A DNA stretch of 64,000 bases from Parabacteroides timonensis (GTDB lineage Bacteria > Bacteroidota > Bacteroidia > Bacteroidales > Tannerellaceae), in assembly GCF_900128505.1 (NCBI RefSeq), contig NZ_LT669941.1:2854859-2918858 (forward strand). The letters are read 5' to 3'. The notes beneath the pieces are model-generated. The model searched no databases, was not told where the DNA came from, and saw only the letters and a program-made list of their open reading frames with translations. Positions 35,796 through 45,357 of this stretch are shown in pieces. The position numbers and the translations under genes are program-made. The number at the start of each line of letters is the position of its first letter. Position 1 is the first letter of the stretch.

Positions 35796-36545
35796 ATGAT
35801 GAATAAAGCATTACATAGAATGGGAGAATATGTCATGTTGATGGGGAAATCCATATCAATACCTGACAGATGGAGCATGTTCTTCAAACAATTGATAAAA
35901 GAGATCTACAAACTGGGAGTAGACTCCCTTTGGATCGTAATTATCATTTCAGTCTTTATCGGTACGGTAATCGCAATTCAGATATCACTGAATATCAGTT
36001 CTCCGCTGATTCCTAAGTTTACGATCGGATATACGACTCGTGAAATTATCCTTCTTGAGTTTTCTTCCTCTATCATGTGTTTGATCCTGGCGGGTAAAGT
36101 CGGTAGTAATATTGCCTCCGAGATCGGGACTATGCGTGTAACGGAGCAGATCGATGCGATGGAGATCATGGGAGTGAATTCGGCTAATTTCCTGATCATG
36201 CCTAAAATTGCCGGACTGATGATCTTTATCCCGGTATTGGTTGTATTCAGTATGTTTACCGGTATGCTGGGAGGTATTGCTGCCAGCCATTCAACGGGAA
36301 CGGGAATGACCCCCGCCTCTTTCGAATACGGGTTACAGTTCTATTTCAATGAGTTCTATATTTGGTATTCTATTATAAAATCCGTGGTCTACGCCTTTAT
36401 TATTTCATCGATAGCCGCTTATTTCGGCTATTATGTAAAAGGAGGTGCGCTTGAAGTCGGTAAGGCTAGTACGAATGCTGTCGTAATGAGCAGCATCATG
36501 ATCTTGCTGGCAGACGTAATAATGACCCATTTAATGCTTACATAA
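35796..36545 (+). CDS. mlaE: Phospholipid-transport ABC permease, MlaE family
   Basis: The 249-residue MlaE-type permease has about five membrane segments, the conserved cytoplasmic-facing REIILLEFSSSIMCLILAGKVGSNIASEIGTMRV region and the C-terminal GYYVKGGALEVGKASTNAVV loop. MlaE with MlaF and MlaD moves phospholipids between membranes to keep the outer membrane asymmetric. It is followed by mlaF after only two bases, but no mlaD (MCE) gene follows in this window. Confidence 0.9.
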   Translation: MMNKALHRMGEYVMLMGKSISIPDRWSMFFKQLIKEIYKLGVDSLWIVIIISVFIGTVIAIQISLNISSPLIPKFTIGYTTREIILLEFSSSIMCLILAGKVGSNIASEIGTMRVTEQIDAMEIMGVNSANFLIMPKIAGLMIFIPVLVVFSMFTGMLGGIAASHSTGTGMTPASFEYGLQFYFNEFYIWYSIIKSVVYAFIISSIAAYFGYYVKGGALEVGKASTNAVVMSSIMILLADVIMTHLMLT

Positions 36546-36547
36546 CA

Positions 36548-37318
36548 ATGATAGAAGTAAAAAATATAACGAAATCGTTTGAAGGACGTACGGTACTGAA
36601 TAACATCAGTGCTGTTTTTGAAACCGGCAAGACCAATCTCATCATTGGGCGAAGCGGTTCCGGAAAAACGGTTTTGATCAAAAATATTATTGGCCTGATG
36701 AAACCGGATTCAGGAGAGATCCTGTATGATGGACGCGACTTGACTTCAATGGGAAAATTAGAGTTGAACATGCTCCGCCGGGAAATGGGTATGTTGTTTC
36801 AGGGTTCGGCCCTGTTCGACAGTATGACGGTTCTTGAAAACGTGATGTTCCCTCTAAATATGTTCTCAAAAGACTCTTTTAAAGAAAGGGAAAGGAGGGC
36901 GATGTTCTGCCTGGAACGCGTTAACCTTTCAGAGGCGGAACGCTTGTATCCGTCGGAGATCAGTGGAGGTATGATGAAACGTGCGGCTATTGCCCGCGCC
37001 ATCGCTCTGAATCCGAAGTATCTTTTCTGCGATGAACCGAACTCCGGCCTCGACCCTAAAACATCCTTGTTGATAGACGACCTGATCCACGATATTACGA
37101 CCGAATATAAGATGACCACCGTCATAAACACTCACGATATGAACTCGGTTATGAATATCGGAGAAAATATCATCTTCATCAAAGAAGGGGTAAAAGAATG
37201 GCAAGGAACGAAAGACCAGGTTATCACTTCCAACAATAAAGCACTGAATGACTTTATCTTTGCCTCCGACCTCTTCCGGAAAGTCAAGGAGGTGGAGATG
37301 CACCAGGAGGAAGGGTGA
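36548..37318 (+). CDS. mlaF: Phospholipid-transport ATP-binding protein, MlaF family
   Basis: The 256-residue ATPase shows Walker A GRSGSGKTV, the signature EISGGMMKRAAIARAI and Walker B YLFCDEPNSGLDPKT. ISGGM in place of LSGGQ is characteristic of MlaF. It is translated directly after mlaE, and a bidirectional terminator follows at 37351-37394. Confidence 0.92.
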   Translation: MIEVKNITKSFEGRTVLNNISAVFETGKTNLIIGRSGSGKTVLIKNIIGLMKPDSGEILYDGRDLTSMGKLELNMLRREMGMLFQGSALFDSMTVLENVMFPLNMFSKDSFKERERRAMFCLERVNLSEAERLYPSEISGGMMKRAAIARAIALNPKYLFCDEPNSGLDPKTSLLIDDLIHDITTEYKMTTVINTHDMNSVMNIGENIIFIKEGVKEWQGTKDQVITSNNKALNDFIFASDLFRKVKEVEMHQEEG

Positions 37319-37350
37319 AGCAGTTACAGTTGACAGTTTTAAGAAACAAG

Positions 37351-37394
37351 AAAAGGCCCTGCTATTGGATCAAAAATCAATAGCAGGGCCTTTT
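37351..37394. terminator. Bidirectional terminator between mlaF and the M16 protease gene
   Basis: AAAAGGCCCTGCTATTG (37351-37367) pairs with CAATAGCAGGGCCTTTT (37378-37394). With A/T runs on both sides it can serve both convergent genes. Confidence 0.85.
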
Positions 37395-37428
37395 ATCTGT
37401 CAACTGTCACTTATCAACCGTCAACTCT

Positions 37429-40341
37429 TTAGTAGCCGAACAGTTCTTCTTTACTCAGTTTCGTGATCGGCCCATATACGGAGAGTGATTTCAGATCCAG
37501 GTCTTTTTCATCGCCAAGCACACAATAGGTATATTTACGACCTTTCACCCATTTTTCCTGGAATGCTTTAATTTCATCCAATGTCATGGAAGGTGCTTTT
37601 TCATACAGTTCCTTGCGACTATCCACATTCAATCCCAGATCCTGTGCACTCATATAAGACCATAAGACATCCGATTTTGTGATACGTTCGGTGCGTAAGC
37701 GGGTAATCAATGCATCCTTTGCCAGTTCGAACGCTTTTTCCGATTCCGGCATATTATTGATAATATCGTCGAATGCCTTCATTGCATCGATCATCTTATC
37801 ATTTTGAGTCGCGATAAACGTACGATATACGTACGGATATTTCAACTTGTAAGGCGTGATCAGGAATGCACCGGCCGAATAAGCCAAACCGCGTGACTCG
37901 CGCATTTCCTGGAATACAATTGCATTCATTCCTCCACCGAAATATTCATTATACATATTCAATGTAGGCTGGATAGCGGGATCAAACTTTTCCCCCCGGT
38001 TGGAAACAGCAGAGAAATAGATCTGCTTAGCATCGTACTGCGCCAGTAAAACCTTATTTTCAATCGTTTCCTGTTGCTTGAAGTCGGCAGCAGCCGGAAG
38101 CGGGTTCAACGTGGCAGGTACGTTATGGTATTGCTCGATAATATCCAACAAAGCTTGTGCTTTTTCCGGTCCGTAATACAGGATAGAATGTTCGTACGAA
38201 TTTATCTTATGAATACGGTCTACCAGCACCTGCGGGTCCATCTGCTGCAATTCGGCAGTAGTCAATACATGAGTTGCCGGAGAATTCGGCCCCCAGATCG
38301 CATACTGGATCAGCTTATTGAAATTCTCACCCTGGTTCAGTTTGGCATCCGCTCTCTTCTTTAATATATCATCCGCCAAGTTGGCATAAGTATCTTTATT
38401 GACCTGTGCATCAGCCAACAGTTCTTCAAACAGGGCCATTGCCTGCGGCATCTTTTCACGCAGTCCCTGCAGCATCACATAGGTACGGTCGGAACCCGGG
38501 AAGACACTGAAGTAACAAGCCAGGCGATAGAATTCTTCATTGATCTCTTTCAGGCTTTTGGTAGATGTACCCAGATATTTCATATATTCAAAAGCGGTAC
38601 CCATCGCTTTATCATTATTATTACCCATATCGAATACATACATCAATGAGAATATATCGTTCGTCTCATTTTGTTTGTAGAGGACAGGGATATCGGACTT
38701 AGCCGTCAACTTCTGCAAATCCTTGTCGTAATCGAGGAATACCGGTTCGATCGGTGTCACCTTTGCTGCCTGTATTTCCTTCAGGAAAGCACTTGTGCTA
38801 TCACGATTCATTACGATCGGAGTGATCTTCGGTTTATCGATTTTCTTTTCATTCGGGTCCTTACCTTCCCTTTTATAAACAACGGCATAGTTATCACCGA
38901 AATATTTATTGGCAAATTCTACGATCTGAGGTTTAGTGATCTTACTCATCCTATCCAATTGAGCGACCTCGTCTTTCCAGTCTACTCCATTAATAAAGGA
39001 AGAGACAAACATATCGGCACGGCTGTAATTATTATCCAGGCGATACATCTGCATCAATTTATAGTTGTTGATAGCAGCCTCTAAAAGTCCCTCGTCGAAC
39101 TCTCCTTTTTTCAATTTATCTATCTCTGCCAGGAAAAGATCCTTCACTTCGTCAAGCGTTTGTCCCTGTTTCGGGCGACCGCCTATAACGAATGCATTAT
39201 AATCAGCCATATCATAAGTACCGGCATAACAGCTAAGAACTTTCTGCTGCTGTACCAGGTCGATATCCAACAGGCCGGCTTTTCCGTTATTAATGATTTC
39301 ACTCGTCAGGTTCAGTAAGTCCTGTTCAGGGGAAGCAGCACCGGGGAAACGCCATCCTAATGTCACATTTTCAGCATCCACTCCCAATACTTCCTTTACA
39401 ACCGGAGCTTTGATAGGAGATTCGTGTGTCACCGGTAATGCCGGCAAATTCGGATTCGGCTGCAAATGGCTAAAGTATTTATTGATTATGGCAATAGTCT
39501 GGTCGGGATCAAAATCACCGGACATACAAATCGCCATATTATTCGGCACATACCAGGTATTATGGTAATTTTTGATATTGGTGATCGACGGATTTTTCAG
39601 GTTCTCCTGCGTTCCTAAAACAGTCTGTGTTCCGTAAGGATGATCCGGGAAAAGAGCATTTAAAACGGCTTCATAGACTTTACGTCCGTCACTGGTCAAA
39701 GACATGTTCTTTTCTTCGTAAACTGTCTCCAACTCGGTATGAAAACCACGAATCACATTATTTTCAAAACGGTCTGCCTGGATTTTTGCCCAGTTATCGA
39801 TCTGGTTGGAAGGGATATCTTCGGTATAAACAGTCATATCGAAGCCCGTATAGGCATTTGTACCGTTCGCTCCGATAGCAGACATCAGCTTATCGTATTC
39901 GTTCGGAATAGCATATTTCGACGCTTCATAAGAAATGCTGTCTATCTGATGATAAATAGCTTTCCGTTCAGCTTCATCGGTCGTCTTCCGGTATACTTCA
40001 AACAGTTGTTCGATTTCATCCAGCATCGGTTTTTCCTGTTCGTAATTCTGAGTACCGAACTTCTGAGTACCTTTGAACATCAGATGTTCAAAATAATGTG
40101 CCAACCCGGTCGTTTCAGCCGGGTCATTCTTCCCGCCAACCCTAACAGCGATATAAGTCTGGATACGCGGTGTCTCTTTGTTTACGGTCAAATACACTTT
40201 CAAGCCGTTATCCAGCGTATAGATACGTGCTTTCATGGGGTCATTCGGGACTGACTCGTACTTAAACGGGGAAGTCTCTTTACAGGCTGCGGTCAGTAAA
40301 ATAATTACGGCCAGCGAAAGAAGCTGAATAATTCTACGCAT
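37429..40341 (-). CDS. M16 (pitrilysin/insulinase) family zinc protease
   Basis: The 970-residue protein has a lipoprotein signal (VIILLTAAC) and two M16 halves. The N-terminal half carries the inverted zinc motif HYFEH in GLAHYFEHLMFKG near residue 85, with the downstream glutamate in the ETVYEEKNM segment near 209. The C-terminal half has the usual inactive-partner features (RESRGLAYSAGAFL). Such enzymes degrade peptides in the periplasm. A bidirectional terminator separates it from mlaF, with which it converges; the metK gene upstream is terminated, so it is probably transcribed alone. Confidence 0.92.
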   Translation of the reverse strand: MRRIIQLLSLAVIILLTAACKETSPFKYESVPNDPMKARIYTLDNGLKVYLTVNKETPRIQTYIAVRVGGKNDPAETTGLAHYFEHLMFKGTQKFGTQNYEQEKPMLDEIEQLFEVYRKTTDEAERKAIYHQIDSISYEASKYAIPNEYDKLMSAIGANGTNAYTGFDMTVYTEDIPSNQIDNWAKIQADRFENNVIRGFHTELETVYEEKNMSLTSDGRKVYEAVLNALFPDHPYGTQTVLGTQENLKNPSITNIKNYHNTWYVPNNMAICMSGDFDPDQTIAIINKYFSHLQPNPNLPALPVTHESPIKAPVVKEVLGVDAENVTLGWRFPGAASPEQDLLNLTSEIINNGKAGLLDIDLVQQQKVLSCYAGTYDMADYNAFVIGGRPKQGQTLDEVKDLFLAEIDKLKKGEFDEGLLEAAINNYKLMQMYRLDNNYSRADMFVSSFINGVDWKDEVAQLDRMSKITKPQIVEFANKYFGDNYAVVYKREGKDPNEKKIDKPKITPIVMNRDSTSAFLKEIQAAKVTPIEPVFLDYDKDLQKLTAKSDIPVLYKQNETNDIFSLMYVFDMGNNNDKAMGTAFEYMKYLGTSTKSLKEINEEFYRLACYFSVFPGSDRTYVMLQGLREKMPQAMALFEELLADAQVNKDTYANLADDILKKRADAKLNQGENFNKLIQYAIWGPNSPATHVLTTAELQQMDPQVLVDRIHKINSYEHSILYYGPEKAQALLDIIEQYHNVPATLNPLPAAADFKQQETIENKVLLAQYDAKQIYFSAVSNRGEKFDPAIQPTLNMYNEYFGGGMNAIVFQEMRESRGLAYSAGAFLITPYKLKYPYVYRTFIATQNDKMIDAMKAFDDIINNMPESEKAFELAKDALITRLRTERITKSDVLWSYMSAQDLGLNVDSRKELYEKAPSMTLDEIKAFQEKWVKGRKYTYCVLGDEKDLDLKSLSVYGPITKLSKEELFGY

Positions 40342-40436
40342 ACGATTTAGATTTAGAGATTACTTAGGAGCCAAATATATGAAAATATAATTCAATTAAC
40401 CTCCATAAACCATTTAATTATTGGTTATTACACGAA

Positions 40437-40474
40437 AAAAGGCGATTATTGCAACAATATGCAATAACCGCCTT
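40437..40474 (-). terminator. metK terminator
   Basis: AAGGCGGTTATTGCA and TGCAATAATCGCCTT (read on minus) form a long stem with a six-base loop, followed by TTTTT (complement of 40435-40440). It begins 20 bases after the metK stop codon. Confidence 0.85.
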
Positions 40475-40493
40475 CCTATACTTATTCCGGAGA

Positions 40494-41780
40494 TCAAATT
40501 CCGAATGCTTCTTTTACTTTATCCACATAATCCAGTTTTTCCCATGTAAACAACTCTACTTCGCAAACAGTCGGCTTCGGGTTGTAACGGGAGGTGAATG
40601 TTTTTGTCACTGTTTCCGGTTTACGTCCCATATGACCGTAAGAGGCTGTTTCCAGATAGATCGGGTTACGTAGTTTCAGACGTTCTTCGATTGCTTTCGG
40701 ACGCATATCGAAAATGTTCCAGATCTTTTCTGCAATCTCACCGTCGGTAAACTTGACATTGGAGCGACCGAAGGTATTTACAAAAATATTCATCGGTTTG
40801 GCTACACCAATTGCATAAGATACCTGTACCAGCATTTCGTCGGCTACACCGGCTGCAACCAGGTTCTTAGCGATATGACGAGCTGCATAAGCGGCCGAGC
40901 GGTCTACCTTTGAGGGGTCTTTACCGGAGAATGCACCACCACCGTGAGCACCTTTGCCACCATACGTATCCACAATGATCTTACGGCCGGTCAGGCCTGT
41001 ATCACCGTGAGGGCCACCGATCACGAACTTGCCGGTCGGATTCACATGATAAATGATATCATCGTTGAACAAAGCCTGTACGTGGGCCGGATACTGCGCC
41101 TTTACACGAGGTACCAGGATGTTCTTTACATCTGCTGCAATCTTCTTTTGCATGGCGATATCGGCTTCTTCCTGGCTGATGCCTTTCGGGCCGATAAATT
41201 CGTCATGTTGGGTAGATACAACGATCGTATCGATGCGTAACGGCTTACCGTTGTCATCGTATTCAATAGTTACCTGGCTCTTTGCATCCGGACGGAGGTA
41301 AGGCATCAGGTCGTTTTCATTCTTACGTATCTTTGCCAGTTCCCACAACAAGCTGTGTGAAAGATCCAGCGCCAGAGGCATGTAATTCTCAGTTTCATTC
41401 GTAGCATAGCCAAACATCATACCCTGGTCGCCTGCTCCCTGGTTATAAGGGTCTTCGCGTTCAACACCACGGTTAATATCTCCACTCTGTTCGTGGATAG
41501 ACGAAAACACACCGCATGATTTTGCTTCGAACTGGTATTCACTCTTGGTGTAACCAATCTTTTCGATCACGTTGCGTGCTACATCCTGCACATCTACATA
41601 AGCACTTGATTTAACTTCTCCAGCCAAGACAACCTGTCCGGTTGTAACAAGGGTTTCGCAAGCAACTTTCGAGTTCTTGTCATAAGCAAGAAACTCATCC
41701 AGCAAAGCATCCGATATCTGATCGGCTACTTTATCGGGGTGCCCTTCGGACACCGATTCGGAGGTGAATAAATAACTCAT
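40494..41780 (-). CDS. metK: S-adenosylmethionine synthetase
   Basis: MetK makes SAM from methionine and ATP. The 428-residue protein has the signature GAGDQGMMFGYA, the P-loop GGGAFSGKDPSKVDRSA and the N-terminal SESVSEGHPDKVADQISDA. The C-terminus is slightly longer than in E. coli, as is usual in this phylum. Its 200-base leader contains a SAM-II-type riboswitch (41917-41973), so it is probably feedback-controlled by its product. Confidence 0.98.
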   Translation of the reverse strand: MSYLFTSESVSEGHPDKVADQISDALLDEFLAYDKNSKVACETLVTTGQVVLAGEVKSSAYVDVQDVARNVIEKIGYTKSEYQFEAKSCGVFSSIHEQSGDINRGVEREDPYNQGAGDQGMMFGYATNETENYMPLALDLSHSLLWELAKIRKNENDLMPYLRPDAKSQVTIEYDDNGKPLRIDTIVVSTQHDEFIGPKGISQEEADIAMQKKIAADVKNILVPRVKAQYPAHVQALFNDDIIYHVNPTGKFVIGGPHGDTGLTGRKIIVDTYGGKGAHGGGAFSGKDPSKVDRSAAYAARHIAKNLVAAGVADEMLVQVSYAIGVAKPMNIFVNTFGRSNVKFTDGEIAEKIWNIFDMRPKAIEERLKLRNPIYLETASYGHMGRKPETVTKTFTSRYNPKPTVCEVELFTWEKLDYVDKVKEAFGI

Positions 41781-41916
41781 TACTTTGAAATTAGTTGACA
41801 GATGACAAGTGACAGTTGACAGTTATAAAAACCATAGACTGAACCTGGCACTGACAAGTGATTATTAATAATGAATTGATAACGGAAGGATCATATATGC
41901 CGAACGGCTAAGAAAA

Positions 41917-41973
41917 GTATCTTGTTTTTAGCATTTTTTCCTGTGGTTGCAAGCAATACAAATCTATCCACAT
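41917..41973 (-). ncRNA. SAM-II (SAM-alpha) riboswitch candidate upstream of metK
   Basis: Read on the minus strand, a short stem P1 (TGTGG / CCACA; 41968-41972 with 41942-41946) encloses a loop with GATTTG (41959-41964) and GCTTGCA (41948-41954). It is followed by A-rich bases and GCTAAAAA (41925-41932). These are the conserved SAM-II blocks as I remember them: GUGG, GAUUUG, GCUUGCA, CCAC, GCUAAA in that order. A pseudoknot is possible between GTAT in the loop and ATAC at 41917-41920. The element starts within about 10 bases of the predicted transcription start. The effect on metK is inferred. Confidence 0.8.
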
Positions 41974-41984
41974 CAATTCGGTTG

Positions 41985-41992
41985 CAAAGATA
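41985..41992 (-). promoter_or_regulatory. metK promoter -7 box (TATCTTTG)
   Basis: The complement of 41985-41992 reads TATCTTTG, a perfect -7 element, placing the start directly upstream of the riboswitch. No good -33 TTTG is visible. Confidence 0.65.
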
Positions 41993-42000
41993 CAAAATAA

Positions 42001-42028
42001 TTGAAAAATAAAAATTGAAAATTGAAAA
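42001..42028. repeat. AAAATTGA-type short tandem repeat
   Basis: The run TTGAAAAATAAAAATTGAAAATTGAAAA is the second copy of the AAAATTGA-type repeat seen at 35656 and 58919. It lies between metK and the small gene at 42029. Confidence 0.55.
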
Positions 42029-42220
42029 TTATTTTTTCTTCTTTGTGTTACGAAGTGCTTTTTTATACTTGTATTCAGCTTTCATCTTGGCCGAACCCGA
42101 TTTATGAGTACCTTTCAGAAAATCAGAATATTTGATTTTCCTTTCTCCGGTATTTTCTTCAGTGGCTTTTTTCTTGAAGACCATACCGCCACCTGTCAGG
42201 ATTTTTTCTATATCGTTCAT
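42029..42220 (-). CDS. Small basic hypothetical protein
   Basis: This 63-residue protein is very lysine-rich, with a C-terminus of KYKKALRNTKKKK. It has no signal peptide or membrane helix. I recognise no family. It ends near the AAAATTGA repeat and follows folK in orientation. Similar small lysine-rich proteins occur near ribosome- or RNA-related genes, but no function can be assigned. Confidence 0.55.
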   Translation of the reverse strand: MNDIEKILTGGGMVFKKKATEENTGERKIKYSDFLKGTHKSGSAKMKAEYKYKKALRNTKKKK

Positions 42221-42276
42221 TGTTTTATTTTTATTCGTTCATTTGAAAAACAGAAAGAAAGCACAAAATGTTGCAC

Positions 42277-42726
42277 TTACATAAGAGAGATTACCGACTT
42301 CTTAAATACCGGATGGATCACGTTAGGGGCAATCTCCGCCAACGGCTCCATTACAAACAGACGCTCATGCATTAGGGGATGCGGCAAGGTCAATTCCGGA
42401 GTCTGTAGAATAAGATCGTCATACAGCAATATATCGACATCGATAATACGGTCGTGATATGCTCCGTTACTCTTCTGCGTTCGTCCCATTTCCAGTTCGA
42501 TCTGCTGGGTTGCTTTCAGCAGCTCCAACGGCGACAATGAAGTCTCCAGCTGTAAGGCTGCATTCAGGAATGTATTGTCGGACTGAAAGCCCCAAGGCTC
42601 CGTTTCGTAAAAACCGGAAAGGGCGAGAACGTCTCCCACCCTTTCAGCTAACAGCGCGGCGGCCGTTATCATATTCCGTCTTTTATTTCCTATATTCGTA
42701 CCTAAAGCAAGGTATGCAATAGCCAT
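42277..42726 (-). CDS. folK: 2-amino-4-hydroxy-6-hydroxymethyldihydropteridine diphosphokinase
   Basis: FolK pyrophosphorylates 6-hydroxymethyldihydropterin in folate synthesis. The protein shows LALGTNIGNKRRNM, FLNAALQLET and the catalytic segment DRIIDVDILLYDD, plus LPHPLMHERLFVMEPLAEI. I start at the ATG at 42724-42726; the longer frame uses a TTG. It follows queA after nine bases in the conserved Bacteroidales cluster. Confidence 0.96.
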   Translation of the reverse strand: MAIAYLALGTNIGNKRRNMITAAALLAERVGDVLALSGFYETEPWGFQSDNTFLNAALQLETSLSPLELLKATQQIELEMGRTQKSNGAYHDRIIDVDILLYDDLILQTPELTLPHPLMHERLFVMEPLAEIAPNVIHPVFKKSVISLM

Positions 42727-42735
42727 AATCAACGT

Positions 42736-43785
42736 TTATAAGATCAGCATGGCATCACCGTAAGCACCGAAACGATACTTTTCTTTCAATGCCACTTCAT
42801 AGGCATCCATAATCAAATCGTAACCACCGAATGAAGCAGTCATCATCAGAAGAGTAGACAACGGCATGTGGAAATTTGTGATCATGCTGGTTGCCACACT
42901 GAAATCATACGGAGGGAAAATGAACTTATTGGTCCATCCTTCGAATTCTTTCAGGTGTCCGTCTGTGCTAACTGCTGTTTCAATAGCACGCATCACAGAG
43001 GTTCCTACGGCACAGATCTGTCGTCCGTCGTCTTTACCTTTGTTTACGATATCGACAACATCCCCGTTTACGATCATCTGTTCGGAGTCCATCTTATGCT
43101 TTGTCAGGTCTTCCACGTCGATCTCACGGAAATTGCCCAGTCCGGAATGAACTGTCAGGAAAGCAAAACGGCAGTCTTTAATTTCCAGACGTTTCATCAG
43201 TTCACGGCTGAAGTGAAGACCGGCAGCTGGAGCAACAACAGCACCTTCTTCCGTAGCGAAGATGTTCTGGTAACGATCTTCGTCATCCGGTTCGACCGGA
43301 CGGTCGATATATTTTGGCAGCGGGGTTTCACCCAATGCATATAATGCTTTTTTAAATTCGTCGTGGTTACCGTCATACAGGAAACGCAGTGTACGGCCAC
43401 GTGAAGTAGTATTGTCAATGACTTCAGCCACCATCGAATCGTCTTCTCCGAAATACAGTTTGTTACCGATACGTATCTTACGTGCCGGATCAACCAATAC
43501 ATCCCAAAGACGCAGGTCTTCGTTCAGTTCACGCAGCAAAAAGACTTCAATACGTGCACCGGTTTTTTCTTTATTCCCGTACAAACGGGCAGGGAAAACC
43601 TTCGTGTTATTGAAGATGAATACATCTTTCTCTCCAAAATAGTCCAACAGGTCTTTAAATACCTTATGCTCTATTTCGCCGGTGTTACGATTAACAACCA
43701 TCATACGGGATTCATCCCTGTTCTTTGCAGGATGAAGAGCGATCAAATCCTCCGGTAAATTAAATTTGAATTTAGACAGCTTCAT
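42736..43785 (-). CDS. queA: S-adenosylmethionine:tRNA ribosyltransferase-isomerase
   Basis: QueA transfers the ribosyl group of SAM to preQ1 in tRNA to give epoxyqueuosine. The protein is 349 residues. Recognisable segments are FNLPEDLIALHPAKNRDESRMMV, FNNTKVFPARL, APAAGLHFSRELM and the C-terminal ITNFHMPLSTLLMM. It sits 33 bases after truB. Confidence 0.97.
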   Translation of the reverse strand: MKLSKFKFNLPEDLIALHPAKNRDESRMMVVNRNTGEIEHKVFKDLLDYFGEKDVFIFNNTKVFPARLYGNKEKTGARIEVFLLRELNEDLRLWDVLVDPARKIRIGNKLYFGEDDSMVAEVIDNTTSRGRTLRFLYDGNHDEFKKALYALGETPLPKYIDRPVEPDDEDRYQNIFATEEGAVVAPAAGLHFSRELMKRLEIKDCRFAFLTVHSGLGNFREIDVEDLTKHKMDSEQMIVNGDVVDIVNKGKDDGRQICAVGTSVMRAIETAVSTDGHLKEFEGWTNKFIFPPYDFSVATSMITNFHMPLSTLLMMTASFGGYDLIMDAYEVALKEKYRFGAYGDAMLIL

Positions 43786-43818
43786 AATGTTACTTTATTT
43801 ATTTTCTTTTTATTCTTA

Positions 43819-44550
43819 TCATTTGTCAGAGGACACAGACCCAACTTCACCAGCCGGACAATCTCCTACCGCCTCATCCAGAAAGGCATCTATCTCTTCC
43901 GGATTCATGCATTTATCCAATGTTATATCTCCGATCCGGGTACGTTCCAACCCGATCAGATGAGCTCCCGAATGTAAGGCCGTACCGATATCACGGGCCA
44001 AAGCACGGATATAAGTACCTTTGCTACACACCACACGGATCTTAATGACCGGCAGGTTACATTCCAGTAACTCCATTTCGTCGATCACCAATGTCTTCGA
44101 CTTCAACTCCACTTCTTCACCTTTGCGCGCCAATTCATAAGCACGCTTCCCATCCACTTTACAAGCAGAAAAAACCGGGGGGATCTGTTGGATGGTACCT
44201 ACAAACGAATTCAGTACCTCTTCTACCATCTCCCGGGTTATATGTTCTGTCGGATATACAGCATCTATCTCTTTTTCCAGGTCGAAAGAAGGCGTTGTCT
44301 CACCCAGTTTCAGCGTTGCAACGTATTCTTTGGTCTGATACTGGAATTCATCGATCCTTTTGGTCGCTTTCCCGGTACAAACGATCATTACCCCGGTAGC
44401 CAACGGATCAAGCGTTCCGGCATGTCCGACCTTTATCTTTTTTACTTTCAGCTTCCGCGACAACTTATACCGGAACTTGTTCACCAGATCGAACGACGTC
44501 CATGTCAGCGGTTTGTTAAAATATAAAACCTCTCCTGCTATAAAATCCAT
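43819..44550 (-). CDS. truB: tRNA pseudouridine-55 synthase
   Basis: TruB modifies U55 in the tRNA T loop. The catalytic aspartate lies in HAGTLDPLATGVMIVCTGKAT, and VCSKGTYIRALARDIGTALHSGAHL is the second conserved block. At 243 residues it has the short form without a long PUA domain. It sits six bases after uppP, so the two are coupled. Confidence 0.97.
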   Translation of the reverse strand: MDFIAGEVLYFNKPLTWTSFDLVNKFRYKLSRKLKVKKIKVGHAGTLDPLATGVMIVCTGKATKRIDEFQYQTKEYVATLKLGETTPSFDLEKEIDAVYPTEHITREMVEEVLNSFVGTIQQIPPVFSACKVDGKRAYELARKGEEVELKSKTLVIDEMELLECNLPVIKIRVVCSKGTYIRALARDIGTALHSGAHLIGLERTRIGDITLDKCMNPEEIDAFLDEAVGDCPAGEVGSVSSDK

Positions 44551-44556
44551 TCTATA

Positions 44557-45357
44557 TTATTTCATCAATGTACATGCAATAGTAATCAAACCCGCTATTG
44601 CACAATAAATAGCAAAGTAGATCAACTTCCCTTTTTTCACGATATTGATCATCCACTTACAAGCCAGACAACCGGAAAGGAAAGCCGCTACAAAACCTAC
44701 GACCAGTGAAAGTGTCGGAATATCTCCGGCCACGTCTTCACCCTTAACCATCTTCAATACATCCAATAAGGCTTCACCCAAAATCGGAGGGATCACCATC
44801 AGGAAAGAAAACTGGGCCAGTTTCGCCTTATTATTACCCAACAATAAACCCGTAGCAATCGTTGTACCCGAACGTGATAGTCCCGGCAAGACTGCACAAG
44901 CCTGTGACAGACCGATAATAAAAGCGTCTTTCATCGAAATATTTTCTTTCTGCCGCGGCTTTGCATAATAAGAGAATGCCAGTAAAGCAGCTGTTACCAG
45001 CAGCATACAACCGACGATAAGCAAACCCGAGCCGAAGATTGCTTCGACTTTATCTTTGAAAAATACTCCCACGATACCGACCGGTATCATCGAGATCAGG
45101 ATATTGATCGCATAACGTGTTTCGCTATTCATCTCAAATTTGAATAACCCGCGGAATATCCATTCGATCTCTTTCCAGAGTATCACTAATGTACTAAGTA
45201 CCGTAGCCACATGGACTACGATCGTAAATGTCAAATTATCTTCTCCTTCAATTCCAAACAGGGCCGATCCGATTGCCAGATGACCGCTGCTGCTTACAGG
45301 AAGATACTCCGTCAGTCCCTGTACGATTCCCAGCACTAAGGCCTCTAACCAACTCAT
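44557..45357 (-). CDS. uppP: Undecaprenyl-diphosphatase (bacitracin resistance)
   Basis: UppP recycles undecaprenyl diphosphate to the monophosphate carrier for peptidoglycan and O-antigen synthesis in the inner membrane. The 266-residue polytopic protein has both signatures: QGLTEYLPVSSSGHL near the N-terminus and PGLSRSGTTIATGLLLG near residue 160. It overlaps the DUF3098 gene by four bases. Confidence 0.97.
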   Translation of the reverse strand: MSWLEALVLGIVQGLTEYLPVSSSGHLAIGSALFGIEGEDNLTFTIVVHVATVLSTLVILWKEIEWIFRGLFKFEMNSETRYAINILISMIPVGIVGVFFKDKVEAIFGSGLLIVGCMLLVTAALLAFSYYAKPRQKENISMKDAFIIGLSQACAVLPGLSRSGTTIATGLLLGNNKAKLAQFSFLMVIPPILGEALLDVLKMVKGEDVAGDIPTLSLVVGFVAAFLSGCLACKWMINIVKKGKLIYFAIYCAIAGLITIACTLMK

